Source of the DNA: Branchiostoma floridae
Taxonomy: Eukaryota > Chordata > Leptocardii > Amphioxiformes > Branchiostomatidae
Direction of reading: 5' to 3'
Length of the DNA: 64,000 bases
NCBI RefSeq assembly: GCF_000003815.2
Contig: NC_049994.1
Location: forward strand, 7,129,935-7,193,934
Shown here: in pieces, positions 55,240 through 64,000 of the stretch
Layout: each line of letters starts with the position of its first letter
How positions within the stretch are numbered: the first letter of the stretch is position 1
Position numbers and translations under genes: made by a program
The notes under the pieces: generated by a model
The model's database searches: none
What the model was told of the DNA's origin: nothing
Seen by the model: only the letters and a program-made list of their open reading frames with translations

Positions 55240-56400
55240 ACCATCATTTACAACGTCATAAACTCGCCCTATATAACGCAATAGGTTTCTTAAAGTTTTC
55301 TTGCCTAATACTAATAGGGTGATCATGCTTGTACCACAGTTGCTTGTACCACAGTTGCTAATACAGAATGAGCTTTTGAGGAAATGTACCTAAGATTCAT
55401 GTTATGCGTACCCTGATTGGTTGCATAAGATAGTATTGTTCTAGGATCATTGGTTGCATAAGATAGTATTGTTCTAGTATTGTTCTATAATCCATAGTTT
55501 TATATCTACGGCCTGATTCAAATGTAAGAGAATATGTGACTTGGGTGATCGTCTGAAAAGCAGAATGTTGCCTATTGTGAAACATTGACTTGGCTTAGAG
55601 ACAGTCAAATTATTTTGTTGTCAGTTGTTGCAGATGTATAGTTGATTTGTTATGTAAAATATGAAAGATTAGAAAGTCGCATATGTGTATCTAACTTTGG
55701 ATATTTTTGGTATGAAAGGCTAGTTATTTTCTGTATACATTGTTCTTATAATGAGCGGCAAAGCAAAAAGCTTTATACTAAATGTGTTTACGCATAGATG
55801 CGTTTGGTGTCTTGTGGATTAAAACAAAGTTGCGTGCTTTGAGTTGTGTTTGGTTGTATTTTATTAAGCTTCATTTCTTTAGAACAGTATAAAAATGTAG
55901 TAATACACTGGAAAGGCATATTCGCGACCGAGATGTTACCACGAAAACTAGTACTGAAACTAGAGTTCGGCGAACTCATACCTCCACGAAATATTTAGAG
56001 CTTTTGTAAATTTTATGCAAATGAACATTAACATAATTTATATAACACTAATTTCCTGAGCACAAGAGCTATCTAACACCCAAAAATCGTGACTATATCT
56101 TGTTCAGAATATGAGGTAGCAAAACCGGGTTACGCTGCAATACCAATGGAAGCCGCTAGGTGGCCCAAAATATAATCATTTCCAGCTTTCATCACACACT
56201 ACCAACATGAAACCAATCTGCCCAGCCGTTCTTGAGTTATCTTGTTTACAGACAGACAGACAAACGCTGGTGGAAATGTAACCTTCATGATATTTCATGG
56301 AGGTAATACAGTGGAATCAGGCATAAACCAAAAAGAGCGCTAATTATAATATTTAATATCCATAAAATTTACTTTGTGTGGCCTAAAAACAAGAAAAATC
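55240..56400. other. non-coding, with a small tandem duplication
   Basis: ATTGGTTGCATAAGATAGTA then TTGTTCTAG is repeated at about 55417 and 55449, and TTGTACCACAGTTGCT is doubled near 55330. Otherwise nothing recognised. Confidence 0.5.
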
Positions 56401-56960
56401 CGCAAGACTGAGCTGAATTGGTGTGTAGTATCAACACTAATGCCATTTGTAAAGAACGGTTTGTCCAAACCGTCACGTACAGAAAACACATTAGCGTACC
56501 ACCCACATTCTCACGAGTAGATTACCATCTTAAGGTATATTTCACAGTCAGGGAATGGAACCGCCTACCGGAACCAATAGTTAGAGCCAAAACACTTCAG
56601 GCATTCAAAAGTGCTCTGAACAACATGTGAATTACTACTAGAGTACTCATCGCCACCCACCTACATGATGGCGGATCGGGGGTAGCGCCCTGCCCTTGAG
56701 GGTCCATGAGGGTCTATGCTCCTCGTCTCTCAGAACCCCCCCCCCCCCCCCACACACACACACACACACACAAACATAACTAGCCCAACTCGATTGTAAC
56801 ATTATATCAAAGACTTGTCTTATCCCTACTTGTTACGTTAATGAGGATGTTAAGTCTTATTCTAAACACCTATTTTGTACTCAGTCTGTGTAATACATGT
56901 AGTAGTTGCCATACATTGTACCATGTACAAATGTCGTGCAATAAAGTTCACTCTCTCTCA
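56400..56960 (+). pseudogene. LINE 3' remnant
   Basis: The frame ending near 56630 reads VREWNRLPEPIVRAKTLQAF and KSAL, the C-terminus of a CR1/L2-type ORF2. A G/C-rich untranslated tail follows, with a C run and (CA)n at 56738-56772. No upstream reverse transcriptase. Confidence 0.75.
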
Positions 56961-57244
56961 TTACGAACAAAATAAAAAGCGACCACCGCGTCTATAACCA
57001 CAAGGCCCTCGTCCCAATCCGTGTCGGAGCCTTCAACCAAATGAAGTTAAACACGAAACGTTATGTGGAAGAAGAAGAATACGTGGGTCCTGTTTACATT
57101 TCAGGTATATGTTTGTTCAAGCGTTGCTTGTACTTTTGTAAACACCTGTAGCGGGCGTGTGTAGGGAGTGAAGTGGGCTGTGTCAAACTTTGATCCGGGA
57201 AGGTACATTTTACTTCTGCTTTGGTCCAAACTTAGCCTCTACCA

Positions 57245-57437
57245 TTGTAAAAGAGCTAATATTTGCGAGGAACTAATTTCGCATAGGGCCTAGAGGAGCG
57301 TTCGCAGTGGTTTTAGGTTTGCGATTGAAACGTGGACTGATCGGCTGAACAAACAAATAATAACGTCCTTGCTGTGAAGATGTAAACGCAAAATCTGCAA
57401 ACATAAAACCACCGCGAATATTTCCGGTTTTACAGTA
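57245..57437. mobile_element. MITE, TACTGTAAA family
   Basis: Ends CATTGTAAAAGAGCTAATA / ATATTTCCGGTTTTACAGTA with ACCACCGCGAATA near the right end. Confidence 0.6.
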
Positions 57438-57808
57438 TGTCTGTATGTGTTTTTGTTTGTTTTCTTTAGACAGACACAGCTAGTGAGTAGGCTGTGACAT
57501 TAAACTTGGTTTAATATCTACTGATATTCATACGGTAGATTAGTTCTTTAGATCTTTTTTGTTAGATATTGGTGATATATGTCTTGTAACGTTACTACTA
57601 TTTAGTATTATACACAAGTTGACATATGTACATTGTTCCTGCAGCTGTTACAATTTCAAAAGCATTTCAAAAGTTCTATATGCTATGCCATGACGTCACT
57701 TACGTGCCCTTTGACACAAACTCCCTATGCGTGTGTAATGAAACTCCCCTCCCGGATCCCATGACACGGAAGAAGGGTCAGTCAGTCGATCTCTCAGTAC
57801 AGTCCAAC

Positions 57809-58690
57809 ATGGCGGTCTCACCGAGAGGTCACCGCACACACGTCACCCTGTCCTGTAGCATTTGTTTTGAAGAGTTTCCCGACGCTAAAATTCTACCGTG
57901 CTGCCACAGCTTCTGTTGGCGGTGTCTGATCAACCACGAGGCCGAGAGAGCGGACTTCCCTTGCCCGGTGTGCGGGAAGACTGTCCACGTTCCCCGCGAA
58001 GGCATCCAGGGTCTCCCCGAGCACTTGCCAATCGAGGACCTACTCACGAGACTCGAGCCAGGTAGTAAACAACCGGGATCGGGAATCGAACCCGAGAATG
58101 GTAATCTGTTTTGCCAGCGGTGCAAGGTGCCTGTGACAAGCGAGCGAATTCGGAGTCGCAACCACAGTGGCCACAAGATCACCCCATACCAACACCCTCC
58201 CCCCATCCCGGAAGAAGTCCGTACCCAAGCCCGACCGGTCGTCGAGAAATGTCTGGACGGCGTTCTCGGCCTCCACGACCGCCAGAAAAACATCGACGCC
58301 TCGCTGCGACACCTGGAGGAAAACAAGCTCAAGATTGCGGACGAGATTCGGATGGAGACTCAAAATTGGATCGCCGCCATCTTGGTCCGACAGGACCAAC
58401 TACTTCGAGACCTTGAAGACCGCACCGAAGACCAAAGGTCGAATGTTGTCGAAGGAAGGCTGAAAATCCAAGCCAAGATAGCGGAAATGTCGAATCTGTG
58501 GGTACAAATGGATGACAACTTATCCAATGCAACATTTTCGGCCGAACATTGCGATCAGTCAGTTGACCAGATTTGTGGACCAAAAGATGATACCCTTCTT
58601 GAGAACATTGCGAAAGACAGGGGGCCAAATTTTGCCTTTGTCCCCAAACCACTACCGAATGACGTAGTCATAGTTGGGGAGCTTTCCTAA
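57809..58690 (+). CDS. single-exon RING/coiled-coil protein, degenerate B-box, no NHL
   Basis: 293 residues from ATG at 57809 (CAACATGGCGG). An in-frame ATG at 57626 would add 61 residues without family features, and the RING begins soon after the later Met, so the later start is chosen. RING: CSIC, CCHSFCWRC, CPVC, followed by PREGIQGLPEHLPIEDLLTR, very like the neighbour at 53035. The B-box keeps CQRC and NHSGH but lacks the first Cys/His pair and the second Cys pair (VTSERIRSRN in that place), so it cannot bind two zinc ions normally. A coiled coil fills about 130-250. The protein ends where an NHL propeller would start, and no NHL sequence follows. Probable E3 ligase or dominant partner of its paralogues; function not known. 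Confidence 0.85.
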   Translation: MAVSPRGHRTHVTLSCSICFEEFPDAKILPCCHSFCWRCLINHEAERADFPCPVCGKTVHVPREGIQGLPEHLPIEDLLTRLEPGSKQPGSGIEPENGNLFCQRCKVPVTSERIRSRNHSGHKITPYQHPPPIPEEVRTQARPVVEKCLDGVLGLHDRQKNIDASLRHLEENKLKIADEIRMETQNWIAAILVRQDQLLRDLEDRTEDQRSNVVEGRLKIQAKIAEMSNLWVQMDDNLSNATFSAEHCDQSVDQICGPKDDTLLENIAKDRGPNFAFVPKPLPNDVVIVGELS

Positions 58691-59640
58691 AGCTACATGT
58701 TTGTAAACTTCTCTTTTAAGCGTACAATTCCTTATACTATTGTTTTACTTTGTAGCTTTCGGGCATGTACCTGATATATAAAGATATTATGAAGTTTCAA
58801 AGGTCGATAGTAACTTTGCTTTGGCATCCAAAGGGCTACAGTGGGTATCTCACCGGCCTGCGCCTATTTGCGCCAAATTGCGCCAGGTATTCGCAAACTG
58901 CCGCCTTAAAGTTGCTAATGTTTCTCTAAATGAGAAAAAATGTGATTCAAAATTTGGACGTAATCTATATATGTTATGATATGCTGCCTATGCAAATCCC
59001 TTTATCGCTTCAAATATCGGCACAAATTCGCAAAGTTGTCGCAATGTTTGGCAGCTTTTGGTGCAGTCTTGTGAGATAAACTAAGTGAAGAATCATATGA
59101 ATATGAACACAAACGGAATTTATTTTACAGAGGTATACTGATCCAAGAGTGTAAACTATTCTGATATATCACGTAATGATAGTAACTATTATACCAGTAC
59201 GATGCCTAAATTTATAGTAACTGTTGAAACATATCAGTGTGCCAGATCAGTCAGTGCCGAATGTCAATCGCCGACCCTGTACTGTATTAATTTTAGTTAT
59301 TAATAAGTAATAACTCTTATAACCTTTATTTATTTATGATAAGCCCAAAATGTCACACAGGTCGCTTTTCATTGAGATAAGGGTCAGGTAGAATATCAAA
59401 GAGATACAGATTACGTATACATCATTTAAAGGCACCCAATGCAATTCTAGAAATTAGAGCATTACAATTGGAAATATTCTGGATAAGACAATCGGTACGA
59501 TATAAACATTTACTTCTCCATACTAGCACATTTGTGTCACTATTTCATACTTTGGGCGTTTAAAGAAGGACACACAAACATGCCTCAAATCCCTTCGTTT
59601 CGTTTTCGTCATTGCTTTTACTTCAAAGAGTCTCTTAAAG
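58691..59640. other. non-coding after the third TRIM-type gene
   Basis: A possible MITE at about 58850-59085 has loosely inverted ends (GTGGGTATCTCACC / CTTGTGAGATAAAC) and inner TTGCGCCAAATTGCGCC. No gene seen. Confidence 0.4.
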
Positions 59641-59679
59641 TCAAAAGAGGTCAGATTTGGAGCCATACTTGTGTTTGCT

Positions 59680-59813
59680 TAGCTTGAGTACCATCCGGGT
59701 AGTAGTTCCTACTATGTTTATTCGCCTCTGCTACCTGGAATAACAGAGAAGCGCCTGTATATACTGCATAATAAACACTGTAGCGAACTACTATCCGGAT
59801 GGTACCCAGGCTA
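59680..59813. mobile_element. short MITE inserted in a LINE remnant
   Basis: TAGCTTGAGTACCATCCGGG / CTATCCGGATGGTACCCAGG and CTA as inverted ends. It interrupts the minus-strand frame of the adjacent LINE remnant. Confidence 0.75.
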
Positions 59814-60114
59814 ATGTCTGGTGGTAGGTCGTTCCAGACATTTAGTCCACGTACACTGTAGGCGATCGATCTTCTGAAGGTCTCTCGTTTAGATTTTGGG
59901 ACGACCAGCTGACTACTTGTGCCTTGTCTGGTTGTCCATACATGTTGTACGTTTGCTTTGAACTCTGAAGTACACAATTTAACATCTGGCGCTTGTAGGA
60001 TGGAAATTTGTTGTATAGGGCTTTGTAGATTAGCACTGCATTGTTGTACTGGTGTGTTGTTTTGACATCTTTCCTGCCCATCCTAGCACAGAATGGCAAG
60101 CTGTCCCATGCCAT
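59814..60114 (-). pseudogene. LINE remnant, reverse transcriptase C-terminal part
   Basis: Two overlapping broken minus frames read DVKTTHQYNNAVLIYKALYN, then TTRQGTSSQLVVPKSKRETF and RGLNVWNDLPPDI, the usual C-terminal blocks of CR1/RTE-type ORF2. A frame change near 59960 shows decay. Confidence 0.8.
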
Positions 60115-60149
60115 TACCTACAAAACAACAGGGCTGGAAAACTGATACA

Positions 60150-60390
60150 AAAGGTGCACTCTCACTGCACTTGCGTCAAGCTTGCGTCACTACGGGGGTT
60201 CGAATGATGCTCAACGAATTTCAGAGATAAAGAACGAAGTTTCTTACTTTTTGTGTATTTTGTGGTCTTCTAAGTCCAACTTTTACGTATTTAACAATAT
60301 TTGAATTGTAAAAAAAACGAAGAAAATAGCAAAACAGTGCCGCAGTGAACGAACCCCGCAGTGACGCAAGTGCGGTGAGAGTGCACATTA
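60150..60390. mobile_element. MITE (family AAGGTGGTATCTCAC), diverged copy
   Basis: AAGGTGCACTCTCACTGCAC and its inverted partner, with inner blocks GGGGTTCGAATGATGCTCAA and GTGAACGAACCCCGCAGTG. Confidence 0.8.
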
Positions 60391-60759
60391 AACGCCCTAT
60401 ACAGGACACCATCAATTGAAGTTCTAACTCGGGTGGACAGAAAGACAAACCAGTACAACAAAAGTACAACGACTTTCGCAAGGTCTATTTCAACTTCATA
60501 TACTGCATATAAACAGAAAAGTGTATACAAATGCGTTGCCTACATATATGAATATCTATAGTAAACGTGTTGAATCATTAACACTATTGGGTCTAACTGT
60601 CTAAGGTATAAACATTCTTTGATATATTTACCTATTTGTACACAGTAAGGGGTATCGCCTCCCAAAATGTAGTTGAATTTATCTGTCGAGCAGAAAGTAT
60701 CAAATTCTTTAGAGCAAGCGGAATATATGTCATGTGTGAGAGGAAGATGGCGTTATACA

Positions 60760-60968
60760 TACTGTAAATGCATTTAAGTTCGCGTCGATTTAATTTTGCG
60801 GTAGCTGGAAAATGTCATGTTCGCGGTGGTTGTAAGTTCTTGGTAGCACCATGCACTGTAGTCTCTTACTGTCATGGAAAATTTTTCGCGGTGGTTTTTT
60901 TTTCGCGGTAAATTTGCAACCGAAGCCGCAAAATTAGAACCACCACGAACACTTCTGCATCTACAGTA
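60760..60968. mobile_element. MITE (family TACTGTAAAT), copy
   Basis: Ends TACTGTAAATGCATTTAAG / TTCTGCATCTACAGTA, with inner GTTCGCGGTGG and ACCACCACGAAC. Confidence 0.85.
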
Positions 60969-60969
60969 A

Positions 60970-62216
60970 TACAGGGTACGAAGTGCTGCTGTTGAGATGA
61001 AGGGGCTGCCTTTAAAATTACTAATAATGATTATAAAGTTTTGCTAACATTCTTGGCAAAATCAAGGCGCTATTACATGAAATATGATGTCTAAATATTA
61101 TATGGATTTTGTGTATTAAACATGTAAACAATACAGGTATATATGGTGACGGAAAAAATCGTTTCTGACTCAAATCTCTCTTTTTGAAAGTGATTAAAAG
61201 TGAAATTTACAAGCTATAGGAAATTAAAACTTACAGCTTTTGCGATTTTGCTTGTGTCGACTTCCGTGTATGTACTGTTACGCATGTCATAATTACGTAA
61301 CTGTACACACATATTTATCTGCGCCTGTATCATAAAAGTATTAAAACCAACGTACAAAAAACACTTCAAGATTATTATCTTTATTTCCAAGACTTTGCAT
61401 GTCAAGAATTCAAATGACAAAATTCCAAAACTTACATAGATCATATACATGTAAAACACGCCTGTCATATGTGAATCTGTGCCTAAACCGCTGTGTACGT
61501 CTACTTGTATTTTTTTAGGTACACGGCCAGATGTGCTAGATGCTGATTGCTGACCTTATCTTTTGACTGCAGGCAAATGCTGGAAGACAACATTATCTCC
61601 GGTAAGACGAAACGACTCAACTTGCCTGAAACACCTGAAGAAGATAGATGCACTTCACTTCTAGTTTGAACGGTCTATTTCAGTCTACAAGATCAAGAGT
61701 ATTGGGTGCATATCTTTTGCCTTAGCCCTACAAATGTCACTTTAAAACATAAAGTAATTTCAGGTGAATTGTCCGCCATCTTGGTTTAAGCGGAAAGAGG
61801 ATGATGTCATAATTTCCTGACCAATGGAAAGGTCTGTAAAGTACTTGCACGTGACGTCACAGCCGCCATGCAGTTGATTGGTTAAACCTTGAATCTTAGC
61901 TGTGCATCAATCATTTGAACGTATGCAGTGATTACGTAACTGCAAATGCGTTTCGATATTCAAATACAGCGATCCCACAGCCCCGCCCACCTCTGTAAAA
62001 TGTAGAAATGCAAAATAAAGGCAACACAAATATTTGTCACTTTGCCATTGCAATTGGTTTAACCGCTTATTGCCTTTATATCATTGGTTGAACTGCTAAT
62101 TAGGATAGACAGCCACGATAGTCTACTAGTATTTCAATTGCCAGGTTTAACCAACCAACATGGCGGACATTATAACTTACGTCACAGCCACGTGACCGCA
62201 AACAAACGCGTACGTC
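60970..62216. other. non-coding; 3' UTR of the EF-hand gene likely in part
   Basis: Contains an isolated exon-like 29-bp segment on plus (61573-61601) and a repeat around 62052-62150 related to 45171-45262. No gene recognised on plus. Confidence 0.35.
61380..61385 (-). promoter_or_regulatory. possible polyadenylation signal of the EF-hand gene
   Basis: AATAAA on the minus strand (TTTATT on plus) about 830 nt after the stop codon at 62217. Position is plausible; nothing else supports it. Confidence 0.25.
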
Positions 62217-62399
62217 TTATAGGATTTTGAACAGTTGGGGATTACTACGGACTCCTTCGACGAACTCCTTGAGCTGTAGTTTGCCGTCGTGGTCGATGTC
62301 AAGTGAGTTGAAGATGCCCGTGATAAGCTCCTCCTGTTGAGCCTCCATTTGGCGGGTCTCTTCCTCCGGCGCTCCGGGGTTTCGCAGTTCGTTCATCAG
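62217..62399 (-). CDS. last exon of an EF-hand calcium sensor, NCS/recoverin-like
   Basis: Acceptor TCGTTCCTAG, then 60 codons and TAA: LMNELRNPGAPEEETRQMEA, then ITGIFNSLDIDHDGKLQLKE and FVEGVRSNPQLFKIL. The loop DIDHDGKLQLKE is a complete calcium-binding EF-hand (D1, D3, D5, G6, L8, E12). The helix pattern and the tail about 12 residues after the loop resemble the fourth EF-hand of neuronal calcium sensor, visinin or GCAP proteins. Other EF-hand families are possible. No upstream exon was found in 62400-64000, so the rest of the gene lies beyond the right edge. Confidence 0.75.
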   Translation of the reverse strand: MMNELRNPGAPEEETRQMEAQQEELITGIFNSLDIDHDGKLQLKEFVEGVRSNPQLFKIL

Positions 62400-62401
62400 C
62401 T

Positions 62402-63525
62402 AGGAACGAAACACAGAATCATGTTAGAAGTGTATAGAAATCGTTAAAACGAAGGCATTGTACACTTGATCAATTGGTGTGTGTATTTGTCTTGGGCATG
62501 AAGAAAACGGCATGAAATAGAAAGCCCCACAAAAACGCAAGAAAACAGTCACGTACAAAATAGCCGTAGCCGAACCTCCGCTTGTACATAGTACCAGCGA
62601 GGCAGAAGTGGTGTAATATAATACATGTTCTTGGAGAATTGGAAGTGTGTTTTGACTCGATACGGCCAAAAAAATAAAAACAAATGCTCTAGAAAATCAG
62701 TTGTTTCCCCCTCGAATTGTTTTTAAAAAAGGATTTTAGCTTCAGATATGATTTGTAAATGCACAAAAGATTCGTATGCAGCTGCATTCCTCTATACTAG
62801 ACACAAACACAAATAGTTTGTAAGTCATGGCACGTGCTTCCGACAAAATTCCAAACTTTTCGTCGAAGACATACTAGTCCTAATCTTCGCAATGGCAAGT
62901 ACGAGCTAGCGTCACTGAACACCAAAGTATTCAACCAATGCAGATTCTACATTTCAAGCCGCCACTTGCCGAAAAAGCTTTTCAGTCGGGAGTTTAAAAG
63001 ATGGCCAAAAGCTCCGCTCGGTTTTATGTTCAAACATAAATCGTTGTCTCTTCTTGTCGCCTTCTGCTGGTCGAAACGTCACGACGTGTAGCCCATTAGG
63101 CCCAACTACCTCCGGCAAGGTTGAAGTACTCTCGTTTGAATTTTCAAATGGACAACGGTTTATAACGGTAATAGTTTCCCGGATGGAGCTTTCCGGTGTC
63201 GCAGTGCGTACCACTGTCAATCATTTTCTGAGTTGCCTACCCATATTTTGAAATTTTGCCGGGAGAATGTATCCTGATGGGATTTAGTGAAACTTCACTT
63301 TAGCTACTAAGCATCGTCTGGGTTTCAGATTTGAGTGATATCGGCCTTACGCTACAGAGGTCACGTAGACTGAAACTATACGTCTTCCATTTTTGGGATT
63401 TGGTTACGGACTCTTGGCAAACACATATAGAAAGACACGACAAAGGAAGCCACATGTAGACATACATAGAAACCCAAACACCACACACACATACAACACA
63501 ACACAGAGAAACGGTGACGTACACA

Positions 63526-63572
<47 letters not shown>

Positions 63573-64000
63573 AGAGAGAGACACTGCACAACACAGAGAA
63601 ACGGTGACGTACACACAAACACACACACACACACACACAGAAAGCGCGCGCGAGAGAGAGAGGAGAGACATATACATTATACTCTAATAATGCACTGAGA
63701 CACACATTCCCAGCCATATTAGCACGCGCAGCTTGAGAGAAAGAAAGAAATAGAGAGAAAGATAAATTGGGGGAAGAGAGAGAGGGGGGCTTAGAAACTC
63801 TGAGGAAAGAATGGTAGGTCAGTAATTAACTATTTATAGTAGCAAGAAAGACACACCGAAGTATCATTTCAACGCAAATTTGTCTCATTTATGTATTCCA
63901 TACATAACGGACTGCAGGCTTGCAAAGTTCTTTTCATACTGATACATAGCAGGTCCTAGCCTCTACCAGGCTCCACAGGTCACTGGATAATAGTAGAAAT
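62402..64000. other. intron of the EF-hand gene and microsatellites
   Basis: No further EF-hand exon found. (CA)n tracts at 63531-63568 and 63617-63640 are each preceded by the same 30-base stretch starting GAGAAACGGTGACGTACACA. The Cys/Val-rich open frames there are repeat translations, not genes. Confidence 0.5.

Noticed and set aside
57626-57808. Earlier Met of the third TRIM-type gene
   Set aside because: The extra 61 residues have no domain and weak start context, whereas the Met at 57809 matches the neighbour's ATGGCGG start and sits close before the RING.
63300-63717. Cys/Val-rich ORFs at the right edge
   Set aside because: Translations of (CA)n/(GT)n microsatellites.

Overview
The window looks like nuclear DNA of an invertebrate chordate, most likely an amphioxus (Branchiostoma). 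This is inferred from three things: an intron-rich SHOC2 orthologue that reads almost like the vertebrate protein, a cluster of RING/B-box/NHL (TRIM-type) genes of the kind expanded in lancelets, and dense non-autonomous DNA transposons, CR1-like LINE tails and tRNA-derived SINEs. Two 100-N gaps (18151-18250, 28042-28141) divide it into three contigs, and a single n sits at 9066.

Layout. 1-4938 has no recognisable exon and holds repeats. The C-terminal 225 codons of SHOC2 (+) lie in six exons from 4939 to 43749. The gene is stretched by large introns. The second contig (18251-28041) sits inside one intron and carries ten exons of an SLC22-type organic ion transporter (+, 18963-23906), which lacks its N-terminal exon(s). 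The intron 32967-43079 hosts an apparently intronless gene (37852-38517, +) for a 221-residue secreted precursor with a small disulfide-loop peptide right after the signal peptide.

From 48752 to 58690 there are three TRIM-type genes: a three-exon RING/B-box/coiled-coil/NHL gene (-), a head-to-head single-exon RING/B-box/coiled-coil/NHL gene with a basic, nuclear-looking linker (+), and a shorter single-exon RING/coiled-coil gene without NHL and with a decayed B-box (+). At 62217-62399 (-) is the last exon of an EF-hand calcium sensor.

Mobile DNA is the other theme. An insertion of about 10 kb (about 8.6 kb if an exact 1,428-bp duplication next to the single n is an assembly error) has 345-bp inverted termini full of TTCCTGCAGGAA palindromes. 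It sits, with a 7-bp target duplication, inside a TA-flanked MITE whose uninterrupted relative lies 1.2 kb upstream. Several MITE families recur, and some copies end only 23-29 nt before 3' splice sites. The SHOC2 exon at 4939 ends in eight tandem 30-bp units, each repeating the end of the exon together with its 5' splice site, in frame.

How the genes fit together: SHOC2 is a RAS/RAF pathway scaffold, the TRIM-type genes are probable E3 ubiquitin ligases that may share ancestry, and the transporter and peptide precursor are unrelated passengers in SHOC2 introns. The transporter's placement there may be a scaffolding error.
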